From positions 124,001-188,000 of the forward strand of contig NZ_JBBUKT010000004.1 in the NCBI RefSeq assembly GCF_038066715.1: DNA of 64,000 bases. Reading direction: 5' to 3'. How positions within the stretch are numbered: position 1 is the first letter of the stretch; each line of letters opens with the position of its first letter. The DNA comes from Luteolibacter sp. Y139. Lineage in GTDB: Bacteria; Verrucomicrobiota; Verrucomicrobiia; Verrucomicrobiales; Akkermansiaceae. Made by a program: the position numbers and the translations under genes. Below the pieces are notes generated by a model. The model was given only the letters and a program-made list of their open reading frames with translations, was not told where the DNA came from and did no database searches. Of this stretch, positions 58,996 to 64,000 are shown piece after piece.

Positions 58996-60528
58996 ATGCT
59001 CCAACGTGCCGAGGACGTCCAAGCTCGCCTTATCGAAATTCAACATGGGGGCTCCGTCCGCAAATCCAACGGTGCAGGAAAGCCGCGATCCCAACCTGGC
59101 GATCTAGGACTCAAGGCCCCCACGCAAACCGCCAAGAGCTTCGTTCTCGATACCAATGTGCTGCTCCATGACCCGGCCTGCCTTGGTCGCTTCACGGACA
59201 ATCATATTTGTATCCCGGTGGATGTGCTGGCCGAGCTGGATCGCTTCAAGACCGAGCAATCCGAGCGTGGTGCCAATGCCCGCAAGATCCACCGCAAGCT
59301 GACGGAGATGTTCTCCTGCTCAAAGCGGGTGACTGAAGGCGTGGACACCGATGGCGGCGGTACGATCCGACTGGTGGTGTATGATCCCGCGCTGTGCCCG
59401 AAGAACTCGGAAATGCTGCAGCGCTTCCACCGTATCTTTCCCGACAAGGAGCGAGTCGATCACCGCATCCTCGCCTGCACGCTGCTGCTGATGGCCTACA
59501 ACAAGGCTCCCGTGGTGCTCGTCACCAAGGACCTCAACATGCAGCTCAAGGCCCGCGCGGTCGGCATCGATTGCCAGGATTATCTCAATGACAAGGTCGA
59601 TGCCCGCGAGGTCTCCAGCTACGATGTCCGTCGTATCGAGGTCGAGGGATCGGAGATGCAGCGCTTCGCGAGCTCCGGCGAGATCGAGATCGAGGCCGAC
59701 CGGCTTTCCGAGCTGGTGCTGAACCAATATGTGCTGCTGGAAGCTGGCGAACGGCAGACGATGCCGGCGCGCATGGCTGCCGGTGGCAAACTGGTGCGCC
59801 TGCAAATTCCCGAGGCGCTCAAGATCCAGGACGGCACCGCGCTCAAGCCGATGAACCTCGGCCAGCGTTGCCTGATCGATGCCCTGCTCAATCCCGACAT
59901 CTCCCTGGTGACCTGCTATGGTCAGGCTGGCACCGGCAAGACGCTGGTAGCGGTGGCCGCGGGTCTCCACGAGATGTTCAACCGCCGCTACAATGGTCTC
60001 ACCGTCAGCCGCCCGGTGGTGGCGATGGGCGAGCAGCTCGGTTTCCTGCCCGGCACGCTCGATGAAAAGATGCGGCCATGGCTGCAGCCGATCCACGACG
60101 CGCTCGACCTGCTGATGCGCCCCACGACGCCGCTCGGCCCGCGCCGCAAGCAGCCGAAGAAGGAAGGCGGCGAGGGCGGTGGTCCGGTGAAAAAGCCCTG
60201 GGAGCACCTGATGGAGCAGGGAATCATCGAAATCGAGGCACTTGCCTACATTCGCGGACGCTCGATTCCGAACCGCTTCTTCGTGCTGGATGAAGCCCAG
60301 CAGCTGACGCCGCAGGAGGCCAAGACCGTGGTGACGCGCATGTCACGCGGCTCGAAGCTGGTGATGCTCGGCGACCCGGCGCAGATCGACAATCCGTATG
60401 TCGACAGCCGCAGCAACGGCCTTGTTTATACCCGCAACCGCCTGAAGGGGCTGCCCTTTGTCGCCCACGTTTCCCTGAACCGTGGCGAGCGTTCCGAGCT
60501 GGCGGATGCCGGCGCGCAATTCATGTGA
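58996..60528 (+). CDS. PIN domain-PhoH ATPase fusion (PhoH2-type)
   Basis: 510 residues from ATG 58996. The N-terminal PIN nuclease domain (~res 40-190) has FVLDTNVLLHDP, VDVLAELDRFK, RVDHRILACTLLL and VTKDLNMQLKARA with its acidic residues. The C-terminal PhoH domain has Walker A YGQAGTGKTLVAVAAGL, the TVSRPVVAMGEQLGFLPG block, Walker B RFFVLDEAQQLTPQE and LGDPAQIDNPYVDSRSNG. Mycobacterial PhoH2 is an RNA helicase/ribonuclease; YlaK in Bacillus is similar. A probable role is RNA turnover. Monocistronic, closed by a hairpin. Confidence 0.9.
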   Translation: MLQRAEDVQARLIEIQHGGSVRKSNGAGKPRSQPGDLGLKAPTQTAKSFVLDTNVLLHDPACLGRFTDNHICIPVDVLAELDRFKTEQSERGANARKIHRKLTEMFSCSKRVTEGVDTDGGGTIRLVVYDPALCPKNSEMLQRFHRIFPDKERVDHRILACTLLLMAYNKAPVVLVTKDLNMQLKARAVGIDCQDYLNDKVDAREVSSYDVRRIEVEGSEMQRFASSGEIEIEADRLSELVLNQYVLLEAGERQTMPARMAAGGKLVRLQIPEALKIQDGTALKPMNLGQRCLIDALLNPDISLVTCYGQAGTGKTLVAVAAGLHEMFNRRYNGLTVSRPVVAMGEQLGFLPGTLDEKMRPWLQPIHDALDLLMRPTTPLGPRRKQPKKEGGEGGGPVKKPWEHLMEQGIIEIEALAYIRGRSIPNRFFVLDEAQQLTPQEAKTVVTRMSRGSKLVMLGDPAQIDNPYVDSRSNGLVYTRNRLKGLPFVAHVSLNRGERSELADAGAQFM

Positions 60529-60538
60529 TTTGGCCATT

Positions 60539-60568
60539 CAACGGGGGCGTGAGAAAGCGCCCCCGTTG
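60539..60568 (+). terminator. hairpin downstream of the PhoH-type gene
   Basis: CAACGGGGGCG (60539-60549) pairs perfectly with CGCCCCCGTTG (60558-60568) around TGAGAAAG. There is no T run on either strand, so it may stabilise the 3' end or act with Rho. Confidence 0.5.
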
Positions 60569-60595
60569 ACAGGCAATCGGGGCCATCCTTTACTC

Positions 60596-61183
60596 ATGCC
60601 GATGTCGCCCTGGCTCCGCCGCTGCTTGGTATTCGCTCCGATCGCGGTGATGGCGGGGTGCGCGGTGATCCCGCAGCACGGTGGGTGGCGCGATGAGCTG
60701 TCGATGCGGGCATCCCAGCTCGGCTACCGGAACTGGATCGTGATCGCGGAGGCGTCGTTTCCCGGCTACAACCGGCCGGGACTCCGCCAGATCAATGCCA
60801 ACGAGGAGATTCCCGTGGTGGTGGACGAGGTGCTGAAGACCTTGGAGCGGACCGAGCATGTGACGCCCCGGATTTACACCGCGCGGGAATTGGACTCCCT
60901 CGAGAACGACTACGCGCCGGGGATCGACGATTTCCGCAAGAACCTGAAGCAGTCCATGCACGCGCATGAGACCACCGAGCTGGAGCAGCAATCGCTGCTG
61001 ACGCTGATGGAGGATACGAACAAGACCTTCGAGGTGCTCGTGATCCGCACCAATACGGCGCTGCCCTACACGAGCGTCTTCATGGAGCTGCAACCGGGCT
61101 ACTGGAATGCCGATTCCGAATCCGCGCTGCGGGACAAGATCGAGCGTCAGCGGATGGAAAAGCTGGCCCGGCCGATTCCCTGA
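60596..61183 (+). CDS. lipoprotein with RbsD/FucU-like domain
   Basis: 195 residues from ATG 60596 (or 60602). Lipobox MAGC with Cys22. The domain reads LGYRNWIVIAEASFPGYNRP, EEIPVVVDEVLKTLE, HVTPRIYTARELDSLENDYA, PGIDDFRKNLK and FEVLVIRTNTALPYTSVFME. The pattern G-(H/Y)-x-(N/D)-x-I-V-I-A-(D/E)-A-x-(F/Y)-P is that of RbsD/FucU sugar mutarotases, normally cytosolic. Their catalytic His at the first position (GH) is Tyr here. As an exported lipoprotein it cannot serve in the usual cytosolic step; function unknown. Confidence 0.65.
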   Translation: MPMSPWLRRCLVFAPIAVMAGCAVIPQHGGWRDELSMRASQLGYRNWIVIAEASFPGYNRPGLRQINANEEIPVVVDEVLKTLERTEHVTPRIYTARELDSLENDYAPGIDDFRKNLKQSMHAHETTELEQQSLLTLMEDTNKTFEVLVIRTNTALPYTSVFMELQPGYWNADSESALRDKIERQRMEKLARPIP

Positions 61184-61201
61184 GCGCAGGCTGCCGCGGC
61201 G

Positions 61202-61486
61202 ATGAACAAGACCGAGGAAATCCGTATCGAGCGCGAGGCCGCCTGGATCGGCGATGCCGTGCTGGCGCTCTTCGCCCGCTCATGGGTGTTGAAGGAGCGG
61301 GGGTCGATGGATGGCGAGTGGTTCACCCGGCTGACGTCGAACGGTTTCCTGAGTGCCTTCGGTGCGCCGACGGCGGTGGAGGCGAAGATCGGGAAGATTT
61401 ATCGCGAGCAGGGGCTGGAGGCGGCGTTTGCGTGGATGGAGGCGGAGTTTATTCCGCTGTTCCGGAAGCAGATGGCGAATCGGTGA
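61202..61486 (+). CDS. small RNase III-fold protein, divergent
   Basis: 94 residues. AAWIGDAVLALFARSWVL aligns with the RNase III signature (LGDAVL), and VEAKIGKIYREQGLEAAFAW with the second conserved segment (EAxIGAIYxxxGLEAA). There is no dsRNA-binding domain, as in Mini-III. Against canonical RNase III the metal-ligand Asp before VEA is Thr, and the Glu seven residues before GD is Arg with acids on either side, so catalysis is uncertain. Its last 38 bp overlap the end of the convergent HAD gene. Confidence 0.6.
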   Translation: MNKTEEIRIEREAAWIGDAVLALFARSWVLKERGSMDGEWFTRLTSNGFLSAFGAPTAVEAKIGKIYREQGLEAAFAWMEAEFIPLFRKQMANR

Positions 61487-61964
61487 GGCTGCCGGGCCCG
61501 GGGGCGAATGATCTGACCGCTTCGAGGATCGTGTCACCCCATTTCAGATCCTCGGGATCGATGATGAGCGCGTGGAAGCCGAATCGCGTGGCTTCCATGG
61601 CAACGCCCTCGGAGTCGTCGATATGAAGATCAGCGCCAAATAATCCCGGATGCTTGCTGGGAGGGCGACCTTGCCCATGTCGCCCCGCTACCGCGGCCTC
61701 GTGGATCGCGGCATTCACAATCAAATCGGGAGTGAGGCCGTAGCAACGCATCCAGCGGCGGATGTAGCCTGAGGAACGGGACGAGGTGGTGTAGATGCCA
61801 ATCCGCCAGCCGAGTGTGCGAAGATCATGGCAGAGGAGGCGGAAGCCCGGACGTAACGGTTCACGATACAGTAGACGGGCGAGCCAAGCCTTGGCCGGTG
61901 GCTCCGATGGCTGCGAACTGCCATGCAGCCGAATCGTGTCGTCGATGTCGAAGGTGATCAGCAT
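61449..61964 (-). CDS. HAD-like hydrolase
   Basis: 171 residues. HAD motifs: MLITFDIDDTIRLHG (DxD nucleophile), IGIYTTSSRSSGYIRR (Thr/Ser), a lysine around RPPSKHPGLF, and LHIDDSEGVAMEA (acidic motif IV). No large cap domain. Small sugar- or nucleotide-phosphate phosphatases are typical; substrate unknown. The final ~10 residues (SLTDSPSASGTAE) overlap the RNase III-fold gene on the other strand. It lies 10 bp downstream of modB. Confidence 0.75.
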   Translation of the reverse strand: MLITFDIDDTIRLHGSSQPSEPPAKAWLARLLYREPLRPGFRLLCHDLRTLGWRIGIYTTSSRSSGYIRRWMRCYGLTPDLIVNAAIHEAAVAGRHGQGRPPSKHPGLFGADLHIDDSEGVAMEATRFGFHALIIDPEDLKWGDTILEAVRSFAPGPGSLTDSPSASGTAE

Positions 61965-61974
61965 GGGAGCCGCA

Positions 61975-62643
61975 TTAGAATGGATGCCGGCCCTTGGTCA
62001 GACGTCCGGCGATCCACAGCGCGATGAAGGCAATCACCGCGGACACGCCGGCGAGCATCCATACGCGATCATCATCTCCGGCGTGGAAGCTGCGGTAGAT
62101 GGCGAGAGGGATGGTTTCCGTGACACCGGGGATGAGGCCGGCGACCATCATGGTGGCGCCGAATTCACCGAGGGCGCGGGCGAAGCCGAGCACGAGGCCG
62201 GCGGCGATGCCGCGGCGGGCGAGGGGGACGCTGACGCGGGAGAAGACTTGCCATGGGGTCTTGCCGAGAGTGGAAGCGGCTTCTTCCAAGTGACGCGGCA
62301 CTTCCTCGAAGGCCGTGCGGATGCAGCGGAGCAGGAGCGGGAAGGCCATGATGGCGAGGGCCAGCACGACGGCCTTCCAGGTGAAGATGATCTCAATGCC
62401 AGATCGTTCTAACAGCGCGCCGAAGGGCCCTTTCTTTCCGAAGAGCTTCAGAAGCACCAGGCCGGTCACCACGGGTGGCACCACCAGTGGCAACATGACC
62501 AGCGTCTCAACGAACGCCTTGCCCGGCCACTGCTTGCGGGCCAACAGCCAGCCAAGCGCGAGGCCGAAGGGCAGCGACAGGACGATCGCCGCCGCGGAGA
62601 CGCCGAGCGTGAAGAGGATTAGCCTGAAATCGTCCGCCGTCAT
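61975..62643 (-). CDS. modB: molybdate ABC transporter permease ModB
   Basis: 222 residues with five or six membrane helices (LFTLGVSAAAIVLSLPFGLA, AFVETLVMLPLVVPPVVTGL, WKAVVLALAIMAFPLLLRCI). The EAA coupling motif is EEAASTLGKTPWQVFSRVSV, followed by GLVLGFARALGEFGATMMVA, which is typical of ModB/CysU-type permeases. Its start directly abuts the modA stop. No modC (ATPase) follows: the next gene is a HAD protein. Confidence 0.93.
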   Translation of the reverse strand: MTADDFRLILFTLGVSAAAIVLSLPFGLALGWLLARKQWPGKAFVETLVMLPLVVPPVVTGLVLLKLFGKKGPFGALLERSGIEIIFTWKAVVLALAIMAFPLLLRCIRTAFEEVPRHLEEAASTLGKTPWQVFSRVSVPLARRGIAAGLVLGFARALGEFGATMMVAGLIPGVTETIPLAIYRSFHAGDDDRVWMLAGVSAVIAFIALWIAGRLTKGRHPF

Positions 62644-63372
62644 TTATTCCTTCGCGAGCCCGAAGCCGCGGGCCGTGAAGATCTTCGACGCTTCTTCCGA
62701 TTTCAGGAAGTCTGCAAATTTCTTTGCCTCATCCGCCTGCTTGGTGGCGGTGCAGACGGCCACCGGGTAGATGATGGCGGGGGCCTCGCCGGCCGGGACG
62801 GTCCAGGCAACCTTCACCTTCTTCGAGACGGCGGCGTCGGTCTTGTAGACGATGGCGGCGTCGGCATTGCCAGCTTCGACGGCGGCGAGGGCGGCGCGGA
62901 CGTTTTCGCTGCCGACGCACTTGGGGCCGATGCTTTCCCACAGGCCTTGCTTGGTGAGCCAGTTCTTGGCGTAGACGCCGGCGGGGACTGCCACGGGATC
63001 GCCGATGGAGATGCGCTTGAAGTTCGCGAGATCAGAGCCGCCGGAGACCTTGGCTTCGGATTCGTTGGGCACCACGACGACAAGTGCGTTGGTGAGGAGC
63101 TTGGTGACGTTATTCACCAGCTTGGCCTCCTCGACCTTCTTCATGTTCGCCTCGTCGGCGGAGATGAAGACATCGATGGGCGCGCCTTCCTCGATCTGGC
63201 GGGCAAGGACGTTCGATGCCGCCAGCACCGGGGTGATCTTGGTGCCGTTCGCCTTCTCATAGGCGGCACCGACTTCCTTGACGGATTCAGCGAGGCTGGC
63301 GGCGGCGGCGACGCGGAGTTCACCGGCCGCAGCGGCCAGCGAGGCGAACAGGAGAAGAAACAGGGATTTCAT
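62644..63372 (-). CDS. modA: molybdate-binding periplasmic protein ModA
   Basis: 242 residues. Signal peptide MKSLFLLLFASLAAAAGELR. The ligand-site pieces VAAAASLAESVKEVG and GAPIDVFISADEANM, then NALVVVVPNE, ISIGDPVAVPAGVYAKNWL and AAVEAGNADAAIVYKTDAAV, match ModA. Binds molybdate or tungstate and delivers it to ModB. It lies 85 bp after the TonB receptor gene. Confidence 0.94.
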   Translation of the reverse strand: MKSLFLLLFASLAAAAGELRVAAAASLAESVKEVGAAYEKANGTKITPVLAASNVLARQIEEGAPIDVFISADEANMKKVEEAKLVNNVTKLLTNALVVVVPNESEAKVSGGSDLANFKRISIGDPVAVPAGVYAKNWLTKQGLWESIGPKCVGSENVRAALAAVEAGNADAAIVYKTDAAVSKKVKVAWTVPAGEAPAIIYPVAVCTATKQADEAKKFADFLKSEEASKIFTARGFGLAKE

Positions 63373-63457
63373 GATTCAGGGGCGGTGGCGCGAGTGACGA
63401 GAGTCGATATCACCATGAATAGATATTGGAAATCATCCAGCGGTTTTCCGGTTCGAA

Positions 63458-64000
63458 TCAGAACTCGTAGCGAATGTCGCCGAAGAAGGTGCGGCCGGGT
63501 TCCGGGAAGCCTTCGTCCAGCTGCTGATTGCGATCGAGAATGTTGAGGACGCCGAAGCCGAGCTTTACGTCGCCGGGCAATTCGACCTCGGCCTTCACGT
63601 CGGCGGACGCGTAGATGCCGACGCGCTTGCCGGTGCTGGAGACCACGCGCGAGTCCGACCAGGTGAAGGACGGGATCAGGCGGAGGCGTTCCATGAGATC
63701 CAACTTCGAGAAGAGCGTCACCTCGTGCTCGGGGACGTTGATGATGCTGATTGCCGGGTTGGTGCGGTTTTCCGCGGAGATCCACGCGTAGTTGAAGCCG
63801 GCCTGGATGGTATCGGTGAATTTCGAAGCCATCGCGAACTCGAAGCCGCGGTGCTCGACCTCGCCGACATTCTGGAGCTGGAAGAGCCCGGCGCCTCCGG
63901 GAGTGAAGGCGACATTGTCGACGCGCTGGATGGCATCATCGATGCGGGAGAAGAAGAGGTTCGCTTCCCATTCGATGCGCTTGTCATTGGCCTTGCCGCC
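63458..64000 (-). CDS. TonB-dependent receptor, C-terminal part (cut by window edge)
   Basis: 180 residues visible; the frame is open to the last base, so the plug and most of the barrel lie outside. Visible barrel strands: WEANLFFSRIDDAIQRVDNV, FQLQNVGEVEHRGFEFAMAS (the NVGxVxxxGxE motif typical of TonB receptors), AGFNYAWISAENRTNP, GDVKLGFGVLNILDRN and the ending RTFFGDIRYEF with terminal Phe. Placed directly before modA-modB, it is likely to import molybdate, tungstate or a metal chelate across the outer membrane (inference). Confidence 0.88.
   Translation of the reverse strand, partial: GGKANDKRIEWEANLFFSRIDDAIQRVDNVAFTPGGAGLFQLQNVGEVEHRGFEFAMASKFTDTIQAGFNYAWISAENRTNPAISIINVPEHEVTLFSKLDLMERLRLIPSFTWSDSRVVSSTGKRVGIYASADVKAEVELPGDVKLGFGVLNILDRNQQLDEGFPEPGRTFFGDIRYEF

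Noticed and set aside
63450-63459. GGTTCGAATC, a T-loop-like string.
   Set aside because: Flanks do not form a T-stem and it lies at the end of the TonB receptor gene; no cloverleaf.

Overview
The window looks like chromosomal DNA of a heterotrophic bacterium of the phylum Verrucomicrobiota, probably close to Luteolibacter/Haloferula. This is inferred from gene types, not from a marker comparison. The pointers are two very large autotransporter-repeat proteins (one with a VPEP...RRRRK tail), an ECF sigma factor overlapping a membrane Ser/Thr kinase gene, stand-alone GspG-like domains, a lone alpha-2-macroglobulin, a U32 peptidase-family protein, a menaquinone pathway, and high G+C with many GTG starts. 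No insertion sequence, integrase, CRISPR array, rRNA or convincing tRNA was seen.

Layout. 1-13.6 kb: 3' end of a BNR-type secreted protein, an ECF sigma factor overlapping its putative kinase, then two giant autotransporter-repeat proteins, each followed by a strong terminator. 13.7-18.2 kb: queF-queC (queuosine), a small regulator pair, dusB, and a dicarboxylate-type symporter gene broken by one frameshift. 18.3-24.3 kb: a 2006-residue alpha-2-macroglobulin. 24.3-30.4 kb: a REP-like cruciform, three proteins carrying a GspG pseudopilin C-domain without a prepilin leader, a lipoprotein and a U32 protein. 30.5-37.7 kb: hslR, a TPM-domain operon, a methyltransferase, an HtrA protease overlapping a catalytically dead paralogue, an ATP-grasp protein and a photolyase. 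37.7-39.9 kb: a small AP2-like protein and rpoA-rplQ. 39.9-46.1 kb: small orphan genes. 46.1-58.8 kb: menaquinone genes menH-menB and menA-menC-menE, separated by a porin-like protein, an SGNH hydrolase and a 1702-residue GH81 beta-1,3-glucanase. 58.9-64 kb: PIN-PhoH ATPase, an RbsD-like lipoprotein, an RNase III-fold protein, a HAD protein, modA-modB and the 3' end of a TonB-dependent receptor.

How it fits together. MenH, MenB, MenA, MenC and MenE cover most of menaquinone synthesis; menF and menD are not in the window. GH81, the SGNH hydrolase and the secreted repeat proteins suggest a surface-active glucan degrader. TonB receptor-ModA-ModB suggests active uptake of molybdate or tungstate across both membranes, with modC elsewhere.

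The most interesting items are: (i) the sigma/kinase pair, in which the usual acidic patch of sigma region 2.2 reads LQPTA, suggesting phosphothreonine-controlled promoter activation; (ii) the split menaquinone locus, whose interrupting glucanase block is bracketed by near-identical terminator sequences; (iii) the protease/pseudoprotease pair with a PDZ domain inserted inside the dead protease fold; (iv) the non-pilin GspG-domain proteins; (v) shared upstream sequence blocks in front of the large secreted-protein genes.
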